Assembly (NCBI RefSeq): GCF_001945365.1
Contig: NZ_MSTQ01000015.1
Span: 1-64,000, forward strand
Origin: Pseudomonas reinekei
GTDB lineage: Bacteria; Pseudomonadota; Gammaproteobacteria; Pseudomonadales; Pseudomonadaceae
DNA length: 64,000 nucleotides
Direction: 5' to 3'
Under the pieces are notes generated by a model, which did no database searches, was not told where the DNA came from, and saw only the letters and a list, made by a program, of their open reading frames with translations. Shown here in pieces: positions 25,750 to 34,008 of this stretch. Within the stretch, counting starts at the first letter, position 1. Every line of letters starts with the position of its first letter. Position numbers and translations under genes: made by a program.

Positions 25750-26526
25750 ATGGCCGGCAGTCAGATCGAACGTGTTTTCAGTGTGCTCGAAAGCCTCACC
25801 AGCGACCCCCGCGGCTTGCCGATGCAGACGCTGGCGCAGCAGCTGGACATTCCAAAAAGCGCAACCCATCGCCTGCTCGCCGAGCTGATCCGGTTGGGCT
25901 ATGTGCGGCAGAATCCGGAAAGTTTGCGTTACCACTTGTCGACCAAATTGGTGGCAATGGGTTTCCGTTACCTGTCGAGCAGTGGTGCGGATATCGTGCA
26001 ACCGGTGCTTGACCGGTTGGCTCAGGAAACCGGAGAACTGGTGCGACTCGGGGTGATCGAGGGGGAGCGCCAGACCTGGATCGCCAAGTCCCAGGGTGCC
26101 CGCTCTGGCCTGCGTTACGACCCGGACATGGGCCGCGATGCGCCCCTGTTCTACACCGCTTCGGGGCATGCATGGCTGGCAACCATGAGCGATGCCGAGG
26201 CCTTGTCGCTGGTGGAACGCCAAGCGGCTGACCGGCCGCAGGAGCTCGGGCCGAATGCACCGCGCTCGAACATCGAACTGCTTGAACGCCTGCGTCTGGC
26301 GCGGGAGCAGGGTTACGCGTGCGTCGAAGAAAGTTCAGCCGTCGGTACTTCGGCGATTGCCGCGGTGGTGCGTCATCCGGGGGAGGGTCGGGTGATTGGC
26401 GTGCTCAGTATCGCCGGGCCGAGTGCGCGGATGCCGGGGGCGCGGTTGCATGAGCTGGCGCCGTTGCTGCTGGCGTTTACTGAAGAGTTGGCGGCGGCGA
26501 GTCTGGCGTCGGAGTGGTTCAGTTAA
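25750..26526 (+). CDS. IclR family transcriptional regulator
   Basis: A 258-residue IclR-type regulator with N-terminal winged HTH (IERVFSVLESLTSDPRGLPM to HRLLAELIRLGYVRQNPES) and C-terminal effector domain containing FYTASGHAWLA and YACVEESSAVGTSAIAAVVR. The normal target would be the genes downstream, but the two that follow are deleted remnants; the DMT transporter at 27278 may be the only functional target left. Several palindromes lie between it and the remnants. Confidence 0.9.
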   Translation: MAGSQIERVFSVLESLTSDPRGLPMQTLAQQLDIPKSATHRLLAELIRLGYVRQNPESLRYHLSTKLVAMGFRYLSSSGADIVQPVLDRLAQETGELVRLGVIEGERQTWIAKSQGARSGLRYDPDMGRDAPLFYTASGHAWLATMSDAEALSLVERQAADRPQELGPNAPRSNIELLERLRLAREQGYACVEESSAVGTSAIAAVVRHPGEGRVIGVLSIAGPSARMPGARLHELAPLLLAFTEELAAASLASEWFS

Positions 26527-26543
26527 AGCCAATCCCCATCCCC

Positions 26544-26571
26544 TGCAGAAGCGAGCAGGCTCGCTTCTGCA
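26544..26571. terminator. Perfect stem-loop after the iclR-type gene
   Basis: TGCAGAAGCGAGC and its complement CTCGCTTCTGCA form a 12-bp perfect stem around a short loop, a single REP-like hairpin 18 bp after the stop codon. Confidence 0.65.
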
Positions 26572-26572
26572 T

Positions 26573-26655
26573 GTTGAACAGCGTTCAACTTGTGAAGCTG
26601 TGCGCTGTTCGAACACTTTCAGCGTTAGTCTGTGTAAGATTGTGGAACCAGGTTC
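26573..26655. promoter_or_regulatory. Three palindromes ahead of the decayed cassette
   Basis: GTTGAACAGCGTTCAAC (26573-26589), TGTTCGAACA (26606-26615) and GAACCAGGTTC (26645-26655) are perfect palindromes sharing a GAAC/GTTC core. They lie between the IclR gene and its former target genes, which is where the operator and promoter of an IclR-controlled operon belong. Confidence 0.45.
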
Positions 26656-26705
26656 TAAATTAATGGAGGTCAACCTTCCAACAAGAACCATAAGAGGACC
26701 GCATC

Positions 26706-26797
26706 TTGAAGTCGCCCCTTCGAATCGCGTTGATCGGCGCTGGCAGCATGAAGCTCGAGAGCGGGTGGCTGCCTTCAGGGCGAGCGGCGGGGGCTGA
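26706..26797 (+). pseudogene. Remnant of an NAD(P)-dependent dehydrogenase (internal deletion)
   Basis: From the TTG at 26706 the frame reads MKSPLRIALIGAGSM, a classic start of a Rossmann dehydrogenase (Gfo/Idh/aspartate dehydrogenase-like). After the Met the sequence jumps, in another frame, to HEARERVAAFRASGGG and a TGA at 26795-26797, which looks like the natural C-terminus. So both ends of a gene of perhaps 0.8-0.9 kb are kept and the middle is lost. Which dehydrogenase it was cannot be told from these ends. Confidence 0.65.
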
Positions 26798-26799
26798 CC

Positions 26800-27149
26800 A
26801 TGAGTGAACGAATCTTTTCCCTAGCCAGTCTGACAGTGCTGGCGTTGCCACCACCGCCAATGGTCGAGGTCGCGGCCCGGGCCGGTTACAGTCACGTCGG
26901 TTTGCGCCTCAGCTGTGCGATGTCGCCGGACCACGACCGGCAGACATGGCCGAAATGTTGCGTCAGGCGCGTAATGAGCGACGTTCGCCGGGCAACGGCG
27001 ACTGCGATCTGTCGGGGTTGTTGCGCTGTTTGCCGGCTAACATTCCATTGAGTCAGGAGATTCCCACTGTGCAGTTGTTGGAACAGGGTGTGAGTGGATT
27101 GGATCGGGCGCAGATGGCGTTGGATCGGGAATTGTTGACGCGGATTTGA
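26800..27149 (+). pseudogene. Remnant of a TIM-barrel sugar phosphate isomerase/epimerase-like gene (internal deletion, frameshift)
   Basis: The ATG at 26800, 2 bp after the previous remnant, opens MSERIFSLASLTVLALPPPP and reaches AGYSHVGLRL, the usual first strand and helix of xylose isomerase-like TIM-barrel proteins. The frame then fails, and the C-terminal part resumes in another frame: RQARNERRSPGNGDCDLSGL, then LRCLPANIPLSQEIPTVQLL, ending DRELLTRI at 27149. Length is under half of a normal family member (about 270 residues). The 2-bp spacing shows the two remnants once formed an operon. Confidence 0.7.
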
Positions 27150-27157
27150 CTTGCTTT

Positions 27158-27255
27158 TGTGGCGAGGGAGCTCGCTCCCGTTCGAGCGCGAAGCGGTCGC
27201 CGATGCTGTTTTGGGACTGCTGCGCAGTCCAGCGGGAGCAAGCGCTCTCGCCACA
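27158..27255. repeat. Long inverted repeat, second REP family
   Basis: TGTGGCGAGGGAGCTCGCTC from 27158 and GAGCAAGCGCTCTCGCCACA to 27255 flank a central part containing GGACTGCTGCGCAGTCC (a small palindrome of its own). Total about 98 bp, larger and different in the centre from the 'GCGAGCCTGCTCGC' type; related to the element at 40463-40573. Confidence 0.75.
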
Positions 27256-27277
27256 TACCTTTCATTTAGAGGCCTTC

Positions 27278-28156
27278 ATGACCGTCAGCACCCCGCTCTC
27301 CGGCGTCAACCAGCCCTTCAAGGGGATCCTGCTGATCGTTGTCGCGACGTTCCTGTTTTCCAGTCACGATGCATTTTCGAAGTACCTCTCCGGTTTCTAT
27401 CCGATCGTCATGGTGGTCTGGGCGCGTTACGTGGTTCACACGTTGCTGATGGCCGGGATTTTCCTCCCGCAATCGGGGCTGCGGGTTTTACGCACGAAGC
27501 GGCCGCTGCTGCAGTTGATCCGCGCACTGTGCCTGCTGGGCACCAGTCTGTTTTTCACCACCGGGTTGATGTACATCCCGCTGGCCGAGGCCACGTCGGT
27601 GAACTTCCTCGCACCGGTCCTGGTCACCGCATTGTCGGTGCCATTGTTGGGCGAGCGGGTTACGCGGGGGCAATGGCTGGCGGTCATTTTTGGCTTTATC
27701 GGGGTGCTGATCATCGTTCACCCCGGCGGTGATTTGTTCACGCCGGCGGTGTTGTTGCCGTTCTGCTCGGCACTGTTTTTCTGCTTCTACCAATTGCTGA
27801 CGCGCAAGCTCAGCAACATCGACAGCCCGACCACCAGCAACTTCTTCGCGGGGCTGTGCAACACGTTGGTGATGAGTGCGCTGGTGCCGTTCTTCTGGCA
27901 GACACCGAGCCTTGCGCATGGCGCGATGATGCTCGCGCTGGGGGCCTGCGGGATGACGGCGCACCTGTTTCTGACCCAGGCTTTCCGTCTCGCGGCGCCG
28001 GCATTGCTGGCACCGTTCAGCTATTGCCAGATCATTTTTGCCGGCCTGTTGGGATGGTTGCTGTTTTCCCACACACCGACCCTGACCACCGTGATCGGTA
28101 TCGCCGTGATTTGCTGCAGTGGCCTGGCGGCGGCCTGGCAGCAAAGCCGTAAGTAG
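27278..28156 (+). CDS. EamA/DMT family transporter
   Basis: A 292-residue membrane protein with ten predicted helices in two EamA halves: ILLIVVATFLFSSHDAFSKY, WARYVVHTLLMAGIF, LAEATSVNFLAPVLVTALSV (end of helix four) and the second-half FRLAAPALLAPFSYCQIIFA. Probably an exporter or importer of a small metabolite. The ATG at 27278 is used; the open frame upstream is repeat sequence. It is the only intact gene in line after the IclR regulator and may be that regulator's remaining target. Confidence 0.87.
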   Translation: MTVSTPLSGVNQPFKGILLIVVATFLFSSHDAFSKYLSGFYPIVMVVWARYVVHTLLMAGIFLPQSGLRVLRTKRPLLQLIRALCLLGTSLFFTTGLMYIPLAEATSVNFLAPVLVTALSVPLLGERVTRGQWLAVIFGFIGVLIIVHPGGDLFTPAVLLPFCSALFFCFYQLLTRKLSNIDSPTTSNFFAGLCNTLVMSALVPFFWQTPSLAHGAMMLALGACGMTAHLFLTQAFRLAAPALLAPFSYCQIIFAGLLGWLLFSHTPTLTTVIGIAVICCSGLAAAWQQSRK

Positions 28157-28174
28157 AAGGGCTGCGCAAACAAC

Positions 28175-28254
28175 GATGGGAGCTGGCCTGCTGGCGATGG
28201 CGTCGGGTCAATGTTGAATGACCATTCGCTATCGCCAGCAGGCTGGCTCCCACA
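28175..28254. repeat. REP pair ('CTGGCCTGCTGGCGA' type)
   Basis: GATGGGAGCTGGCCTGCTGG from 28175 and inverse CGCCAGCAGGCTGGCTCCCA to 28254, between the convergent DMT and MFS genes. Same variant as the element at 18858. Confidence 0.88.
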
Positions 28255-28272
28255 GGGATAATGCGTGGAACG

Positions 28273-29613
28273 TCAGTCAGTGATGGTCGGAATCTTGCGC
28301 GGTGCCATGAAGTACATCCAGATCAGCGCGATGAAGTACATCGCCGGAATCAGGGTGAACAGCACGGTGTAGTTGTTGTTGGTGACCGTCAGGATATGGC
28401 CGACCAACTGGGTCATGAACATCCCGCCAATCGCCGCACACATGCCGCCGAAACCGAACACCGTACTCATCATGTGCTTGGGCGTGTAGTCCATCACCAG
28501 GCTCCAGATGTTCGCGGTCCAGGCCTGGTGCGCACCGATGGCCAGCGAAATGGCAGCCACCGCGACCCACAGGTTGCTGGAGCCGGCTGCCATGATCACG
28601 CCAATGATGCAGCAGGCGAACAGGAACATGGACATCAGTCGCGCCTTGATCGGGTTGACGCCGCGGCCGATCAGGAACGAGGAGAGGATCCCGCCACCGA
28701 CACTGCCGAAGTCGGCGGTGAGGTAGATGATGATCAGCGGAATACCCATCTGGGTCACGTTGATGCCCAGGTTGTATTGCTGATTGAGGAACGGCGGCAG
28801 CCAGTACAGGTAGAACCAGAACACCGGCGCGGTGATCGAGTAGGCGAGGGCGAAGGCCCAGGTGCCACGCATGCGCAGGATTTTCGAGAACGGTACGCGG
28901 GTTTGCTCAGGTTCGACTTCGTTCTGGATGTAGTCCAGTTCGGATTTTTTAACGCTCGGGTGATCTTCCGGGTTGAAGTATTTCAGGCCCCAGAACAGCA
29001 ACCAGATCCCGCCCAGTGACGCCATGCACAGGAACGCGGCTTGCCAGCCCCATACGTGGAGGATCAAGGGCAACAGCATCGGCGTGAACATCGCACCGAC
29101 GTTGGTACCGGCGTTGAAAATACCGGTGGCTACCGCACGTTCACCGGCCGGGAACCACAGGCGCGTGGTTTTCACGCAGGCCGGGTAGTTGGCGGCTTCG
29201 GTGAGGCCGAGAATAAAGCGGCAGACCATGAAGCCGACCGCCGACGTGGCCAGGCCGTGGGCGCCGGTCGCCAGGCTCCAGAGCAGCACGGCGCAGAAGA
29301 ACACGCGCTTGACGCCGACCCGGTCGATCAGACGGCCTTGCAGGACGAAGCCGATGGCGTAGCCGACCTGGAACCAGAAGTTGATGTTGGCGTAGTCCAT
29401 CGCCGTCCAGCTCATTTCCTTGGCGAGGATCGGCTGCATGACGCCGAGGGCGGCGCGGTCGATGTAGTTCAGGGTGGTGGCGAAAAACACCAGCGCCAGC
29501 ATTCCCCAACGGGTCTTGCCGACAGCCATGGCGCCGCGGATTTTGTCGCCGATGCCACCAGTGGCAGAAGTCATGGAGGCGTGCTCCACGGGAGAACTTT
29601 GCGAAGGATTCAT
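28273..29613 (-). CDS. MFS transporter, anion:cation symporter family (probable quinate/shikimate uptake)
   Basis: A 446-residue, twelve-helix major facilitator of the ACS (phthalate/hexuronate) type: WGMLALVFFATTLNYIDRAALGV with the D-R-A motif in helix one, GRLIDRVGVKRVF as the A-motif, and RFILGLTEAANYPACVKTTR, the typical family helix-four region. The gene is divergent from quiC1 across a gap containing the shared operator at 29766, so import of quinate, shikimate or a related acid is likely. The ATG at 29613 is used (GGTGG upstream); a GTG nine bases earlier is possible. Confidence 0.87.
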   Translation of the reverse strand: MNPSQSSPVEHASMTSATGGIGDKIRGAMAVGKTRWGMLALVFFATTLNYIDRAALGVMQPILAKEMSWTAMDYANINFWFQVGYAIGFVLQGRLIDRVGVKRVFFCAVLLWSLATGAHGLATSAVGFMVCRFILGLTEAANYPACVKTTRLWFPAGERAVATGIFNAGTNVGAMFTPMLLPLILHVWGWQAAFLCMASLGGIWLLFWGLKYFNPEDHPSVKKSELDYIQNEVEPEQTRVPFSKILRMRGTWAFALAYSITAPVFWFYLYWLPPFLNQQYNLGINVTQMGIPLIIIYLTADFGSVGGGILSSFLIGRGVNPIKARLMSMFLFACCIIGVIMAAGSSNLWVAVAAISLAIGAHQAWTANIWSLVMDYTPKHMMSTVFGFGGMCAAIGGMFMTQLVGHILTVTNNNYTVLFTLIPAMYFIALIWMYFMAPRKIPTITD

Positions 29614-29926
29614 GTAGTCCACCGATTATTTTTATGTGGTGTTCCGGGTCTTTGGTAACCGAGCCGGATGGTTTTCAACCTGGCTCAATGTGGCGTTGAT
29701 GTTGAGCAGTGAACAAAAAATCGTCAATTCGCCAACGGCCATTGTGTTCGATAATCGCACGCAAAACTAACCGGATAGTACACTTTAAATTGCCCTGAAG
29801 GATCACGCAGCCAATAATTCAATCAAAGCTAAACGCAATCCCTGTCGGCGCTGTTTTCGGCAGCTCCGAGACAGAGCCCGCGTGCGATGCCCCTAACAAG
29901 ATGTCTCCACCATCAGGAGTCGAAAC
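29614..29926. promoter_or_regulatory. Divergent control region between the MFS gene and quiC1
   Basis: The 313-bp region is AT-richer than its neighbours and has no plausible gene. It contains the palindromic operator at 29766-29779 with a TACACT -10-like element immediately after it (29779-29784). A weak inverted repeat (TCAATGTGG region) was not convincing. Both divergent genes probably start transcription here. Confidence 0.5.
29766..29779 (+). promoter_or_regulatory. Putative TetR operator of the quinate locus, copy 1
   Basis: ACTAACCGGATAGT is a palindrome with ACTA/TAGT ends. The wider string AACTAACCGGATAGTACA (from 29765) recurs as AATTAACCAGCTAGTACA on the minus strand before aroQ. 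It lies 147 bp before quiC1 and about 150 bp before the MFS start. Confidence 0.6.
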
Positions 29927-31828
29927 ATGCAGCGTTCCATTGCCACCGTGTCCTTGAGCGGTACCCTGCCGGAAAAACTCGAAGCCATCGCCGCCGCCGG
30001 ATTTGATGGTGTCGAGATTTTCGAAAACGACCTTCTCTACTACGACGGCAGTCCGCGGGAAATCAAGCAGATGTGCGCCGATCTCGGGATCGCCATCACC
30101 CTGTTTCAACCGTTCCGCGACTTCGAAGGCTGCCGCCGCGACCGCCTGTCGCGCAATCTGGAGCGGGCCGAGCGCAAGTTCGACCTGATGCAGGAGCTGG
30201 GAACGGACCTGGTGCTGGTGTGCAGCAACGCCTCGGCAGATTCTGTCGGTGATGAACAGATTTTAGTCGATGACTTGCGCCTGCTGGCCGAACACGCGGG
30301 CGCGCGAGGCCTGCGTATCGGTTATGAAGCGTTGGCCTGGGGCAAGCACGTCAACACCTGGCAACAGGTGTGGAACATTGTTCGTCAGGCGGATCATCCA
30401 AGCCTCGGTGTGTTGCTCGACAGCTTCCATACGCTGTCGCTCAAGGGCGACCCGAGCGCCATCGCCGAGATTCCCGGCGACAAGATTTTCTTCGTGCAAA
30501 TGGCCGACGCGCCCATCCTGGCCATGGACGTGCTGGAGTGGAGCCGGCATTTCCGTTGTTTCCCCGGGCAGGGCGAGTTCGATCTGCCAGGCTTTCTCGC
30601 GCCAATCATCAAGAGCGGCTACACCGGGCCGCTGTCGCTGGAAATCTTCAATGACGGTTTCCGCGCCGCCCCGCCCCGGGCCAACGCTGCCGACGGTTTG
30701 CGCTCGTTGCTTTACCTTGAAGAGAAAACCCGCCAGCGCCTGGAACAGCAAGCCAAGCCATCGACCCACCTCGACATTCTGTTCGAGACGCCGCGGGCCA
30801 GCGAATACAACGGCATCGAGTTTCTCGAGTTTGCCGTGGACGAAAGCCTTGGCGCCAAGCTTTCCCACTGGCTGGAGCGACTGGGCTTCGTCAAGGCGGG
30901 CCAGCATCGCTCCAAGAGTGTCAGCCTGCTGCGCCAGGGCGATATCAATTTGATCCTCAATTGCGAACCGTACTCGTTCGCCCACAGCTTCTTCGAGGCG
31001 CACGGTCCGTCATTGTGCGCCACCGCCGTGCGGGTCAAGGACAGCGCCAGTGCGCTGGCTCGGGCCGTGGCTTATAAAGGCCAGCCCTATCGCGGGCTGG
31101 TGGGTCCGAACGAACTCGAGCTCGCGGCCGTGCGTGCGCCGGATGGCAGCCTGATTTACCTGGTCGACCAGCAGGTCGACGTCTATGGCACTGACTTCAA
31201 TCTGTTCCCGCAGGCGCAGACCGCTGGTGGCCTCAAGCGCATCGACCACATGGCCATGGCATTGCCGGCCGACAGCCTGGACAGTTGGGTGTTGTTCTAC
31301 AAGAGCATGCTGGACTTCGAAGCCGATGACGAAGTGGTGCTGCCCGATCCTTATGGCTTGGTGAAGAGCCGCGCACTGCGCAGCCGCGACAGCTCGATTC
31401 GCCTGCCGCTGAACATTTCCGAAAATCGCAACACCGCCATCTCACACGCGCTGTCGAGTTATCGCGGCTCTGGCGTGCATCACATTGCGTTTGATTGCGA
31501 CGATATTTTCACTCAGGTCAGCCGCGCGAAAGAGGCCGGCGTGCCGCTGCTGGATATCCCGCTCAACTACTACGATGACCTGGCCGCACGCTTCGATTTT
31601 GACGACGAGTTCCTCAGTGAACTGGCCTATTACAACGTGCTGTACGACCGTGATGCCCAGGGTGGCGAGTTGTTTCACGTGTACACCGAGCCGTTCGAGG
31701 GACGCTTCTTCTTCGAGATCATCCAGCGCAAGAACGGCTATGCCGGTTATGGCGCGGCCAACGTGGCGGTGCGGCTGGCGGCCATGGCCAAATCCCGAAG
31801 CGGCGCCGTACGTCAGGCAAAGTTGTAG
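29927..31828 (+). CDS. quiC1: 3-dehydroshikimate dehydratase, QuiC1 type (sugar-isomerase/HPPD fusion)
   Basis: A 633-residue two-part protein that turns 3-dehydroshikimate into protocatechuate in quinate/shikimate catabolism. Residues 1 to about 280 form a xylose isomerase-like TIM barrel, the dehydratase (MQRSIATVSLSGTLPEKLEA; metal ligands likely in GYEALAWGKH, LLDSFHTLS and LSLEIFND). Residues about 290-620 are a vicinal-oxygen-chelate pair like 4-hydroxyphenylpyruvate dioxygenase, with the HPPD-type ligands still visible: IDHMAMA, GVHHIAFDCDD and FFEIIQRKNGY. In known members this C-terminal part is not needed for dehydration and its role is unclear. Neighbouring aroE-like, aroQ and MFS genes agree with the assignment. 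Confidence 0.9.
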   Translation: MQRSIATVSLSGTLPEKLEAIAAAGFDGVEIFENDLLYYDGSPREIKQMCADLGIAITLFQPFRDFEGCRRDRLSRNLERAERKFDLMQELGTDLVLVCSNASADSVGDEQILVDDLRLLAEHAGARGLRIGYEALAWGKHVNTWQQVWNIVRQADHPSLGVLLDSFHTLSLKGDPSAIAEIPGDKIFFVQMADAPILAMDVLEWSRHFRCFPGQGEFDLPGFLAPIIKSGYTGPLSLEIFNDGFRAAPPRANAADGLRSLLYLEEKTRQRLEQQAKPSTHLDILFETPRASEYNGIEFLEFAVDESLGAKLSHWLERLGFVKAGQHRSKSVSLLRQGDINLILNCEPYSFAHSFFEAHGPSLCATAVRVKDSASALARAVAYKGQPYRGLVGPNELELAAVRAPDGSLIYLVDQQVDVYGTDFNLFPQAQTAGGLKRIDHMAMALPADSLDSWVLFYKSMLDFEADDEVVLPDPYGLVKSRALRSRDSSIRLPLNISENRNTAISHALSSYRGSGVHHIAFDCDDIFTQVSRAKEAGVPLLDIPLNYYDDLAARFDFDDEFLSELAYYNVLYDRDAQGGELFHVYTEPFEGRFFFEIIQRKNGYAGYGAANVAVRLAAMAKSRSGAVRQAKL

Positions 31829-31930
31829 GAAAATCGTAACCACGCTGACAAACCGCTGCCGCGCGGCTTCCTTCACTGCGCGGCGCGGCTCATAATCGCC
31901 AGCCTGTGCAGTGATGGCCGTGAGCCCGCA

Positions 31931-32608
31931 ATGACGATAACTTCAGAACTCTCCGCAGCGCCCGACGAACCGATTGCCCCGCCGCGCAAGAGTCGCAAGA
32001 ACAATCCGGAAAAAACCCGCGAGAACATTCTTCAGGAAGCGATTGTGGAGTTTGTTCAGCAGGGTCTTTCAGGCGCCCGCGTCGATGCCATCGCCGAGCG
32101 CATCCACACCTCCAAACGCATGATCTATTACTACTTCGGCAGTAAGGAACAGCTCTACGTCGAGGTTCTGGAAAAGCTCTACGGCGATATCCGCAACACC
32201 GAAAGCCGATTGCACCTGGCTGAACTGGCACCGGTGCTGGCGATTCGTCGGCTGGTGGAATTCACCTTCGATCACCATGATCGCAACGTTGATTTCGTGC
32301 GTATCGTCTGTATCGAGAACATTCACAACGCCGAGTATGTGAAGCGCTCCGATGCGATCAAGGCGATGAACAACACCATCCTCGATTCACTGGGCGAGAT
32401 TCTCCGTCGCGGCGCCGAGCAAGGGCTGTTCCGCACGGGGCTTGATCCCTTGGATGTGCACTTGCTGATCAGCTCGTTCTGCTTCTATCGCGTGTCGAAC
32501 CGCCACACCTTTGGCGAGATCTTTCAGATCGACTTGCCGGACGAAAGCATCAAGCAGCGTCATCGCGAGATGATTAGCGAGTCGGTTTTGCGCTATTTGC
32601 AGGCCTGA
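31931..32608 (+). CDS. TetR family regulator of the quinate locus
   Basis: A 225-residue TetR-type repressor. The disordered basic N-terminus (about 30 residues) leads into the HTH: TRENILQEAIVEFVQQGLSG, RVDAIAERIHTSKRMIYYYFGSKEQLY, and the C-terminal ligand domain follows. It lies in the same direction as quiC1, 102 bp on, and between the two operator-bearing transcription units, so it is the likely binder of the ACTA-N6-TAGT sites. The ligand is presumably quinate, shikimate or protocatechuate (inference). Confidence 0.88.
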   Translation: MTITSELSAAPDEPIAPPRKSRKNNPEKTRENILQEAIVEFVQQGLSGARVDAIAERIHTSKRMIYYYFGSKEQLYVEVLEKLYGDIRNTESRLHLAELAPVLAIRRLVEFTFDHHDRNVDFVRIVCIENIHNAEYVKRSDAIKAMNNTILDSLGEILRRGAEQGLFRTGLDPLDVHLLISSFCFYRVSNRHTFGEIFQIDLPDESIKQRHREMISESVLRYLQA

Positions 32609-32611
32609 GCC

Positions 32612-32635
32612 GTGGCGAGCACGCTCGCTCGCCAC
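32612..32635. terminator. Stem-loop between the convergent tetR and aroE genes
   Basis: GTGGCGAGC (32612-32620) pairs perfectly with GCTCGCCAC (32627-32635), loop ACGCTC. Single REP-like hairpin three bases after the TetR stop, likely bidirectional terminator. Confidence 0.65.
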
Positions 32636-32643
32636 AGAACATC

Positions 32644-33498
32644 TCAGCCATTCATGCTTTGAAAGTGCGCCAGCATCCGCTGCGCGTCCGGCTCCACGCC
32701 GCTGAACAATTCGAACGCCTTCACTGCCTGGAACACCGCCATGGTGCCGCCATCCAGCGTCCGGCAACCCAGCGCGCGGGCGTTGCGCAGCAGTTCGGTT
32801 TCCAGCGGGAAATAAACAATTTCCGCCACCCACAGTTCAGCCCGAAGCCATTCGACCGGCACCGGCATCCCCGGGAGTTTTTTCATGCCCATCGGCGTGG
32901 TGTTCACCAGGCCGTCTGCCTCGGCCAGCGTCAGCGCCAAATCATGACCTGCCACCGCGCGCCCGCTGCCGAAATGTTGGTTGAGGTTGTCGGTCAGGCT
33001 CTGGGCGCGGCTGATGTCCACATCGAAAATGCTCAGTTGCCGTACGCCTTCACTCAATAGCGCGTGGGCCACCGCCGCACCGGCGCCACCGGCACCCATC
33101 TGCACGACGCGCTCAACCGCAACGCCTTGCAAGCCTCGGCGAAAACCTTCGGCAAAGCCCAGGCAATCGGTATTGTGGCCGATGCGTTTGCCATCTTTGA
33201 GCACCACCGTGTTTACCGCGCCAATACCCCGGGCCTCCGGCGACAATTCGTCGAGCAGCGGGATGATCGCCTGCTTGCACGGGAAGGTGATGTTCAGCCC
33301 GGTGAAGTTCATGCGCTCGGCGGCGCTCAACAGGTCGGGCAGGGCAGTGCTGTCGAGTTGCAACTGATCGAGATCGATCAGGCGATAGAGGTAGCGCAAA
33401 CCCTGGGCATCGCCTTCATGCTCGTGCAAGGCCGGGGTGCGGGATGCCTGGATGCCGGCGCCGATCAGTCCGGCCAATACCGCTTGGTTCTGGCTCAT
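32644..33498 (-). CDS. aroE: Quinate/shikimate dehydrogenase (AroE-like)
   Basis: A 284-residue NAD(P)-dependent dehydrogenase. The N-terminal substrate domain has SRTPALHEHEG and NITFPCKQAIIPLLDELSP with the catalytic Lys, then GHNTDCLGFAEGFRRG with the catalytic Asp; the C-terminal Rossmann motif is VQMGAGGAGAAVAHALL and NTTPMGM follows. The SRTPALHE form of the first motif (instead of SLSP) and the pairing with aroQ and quiC1 mark it as a catabolic paralogue rather than the biosynthetic aroE. It starts 5 bp after aroQ. Confidence 0.88.
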   Translation of the reverse strand: MSQNQAVLAGLIGAGIQASRTPALHEHEGDAQGLRYLYRLIDLDQLQLDSTALPDLLSAAERMNFTGLNITFPCKQAIIPLLDELSPEARGIGAVNTVVLKDGKRIGHNTDCLGFAEGFRRGLQGVAVERVVQMGAGGAGAAVAHALLSEGVRQLSIFDVDISRAQSLTDNLNQHFGSGRAVAGHDLALTLAEADGLVNTTPMGMKKLPGMPVPVEWLRAELWVAEIVYFPLETELLRNARALGCRTLDGGTMAVFQAVKAFELFSGVEPDAQRMLAHFQSMNG

Positions 33499-33503
33499 GA
33501 CGG

Positions 33504-33944
33504 TTACCCTTTCAGACGTTGGCTGAAGTGCTCAAGCGCCAGGCGATAGCCATGGCTGCCGAAGCCCGCCATCACCGCAGTGGCAATGGCTGAGACAAAG
33601 GAATGGTGACGGAAAGCTTCACGGGCGTGGACGTTGGACAGGTGAACTTCAATCACCGGCAACTCGCTGGCGACCAACGCATCGCGGATGGCTACCGAAG
33701 TGTGAGTCCAGGCGGCCGGGTTGATCACGATTCCGGCACAGCGGCCTCGAGCGGCGTGAATCCAGTCGAGCAGTTCGCCTTCGTGGTTGGTCTGGCGAAA
33801 CTCCACCGCCAGACTGAACTCTTCGGCGGCACGGCCGCACAGCGCAGAAATATCAGCGAGGGTTTCATGGCCATAGGTGGCCGGTTCGCGAGTGCCAAGC
33901 AGGTTCAGATTCGGGCCGTTGAGCACCAGAATGATGGGGGACAT
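33504..33944 (-). CDS. aroQ: Type II 3-dehydroquinate dehydratase
   Basis: A 146-residue enzyme converting 3-dehydroquinate to 3-dehydroshikimate (trans-elimination). Motifs: LVLNGPNLNLLGTREPATYG with the flexible lid that includes the catalytic Arg/Tyr, QTNHEGELLDWI, GIVINPAAWTHTSVAIRDAL, and EVHLSNVHAREAFRHHSF with the catalytic His. GGAG lies 9 nt before the ATG at 33944; an open frame upstream is not used. In this locus it supplies the QuiC1 substrate. Its promoter carries the second copy of the putative TetR operator. Confidence 0.93.
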   Translation of the reverse strand: MSPIILVLNGPNLNLLGTREPATYGHETLADISALCGRAAEEFSLAVEFRQTNHEGELLDWIHAARGRCAGIVINPAAWTHTSVAIRDALVASELPVIEVHLSNVHAREAFRHHSFVSAIATAVMAGFGSHGYRLALEHFSQRLKG

Positions 33945-34008
33945 CGATGTTTCTCCACTTATTATTTTTGGCATTGGCCGTAGGTTTCGGCTTGTGGAGA
34001 TAAATTGT

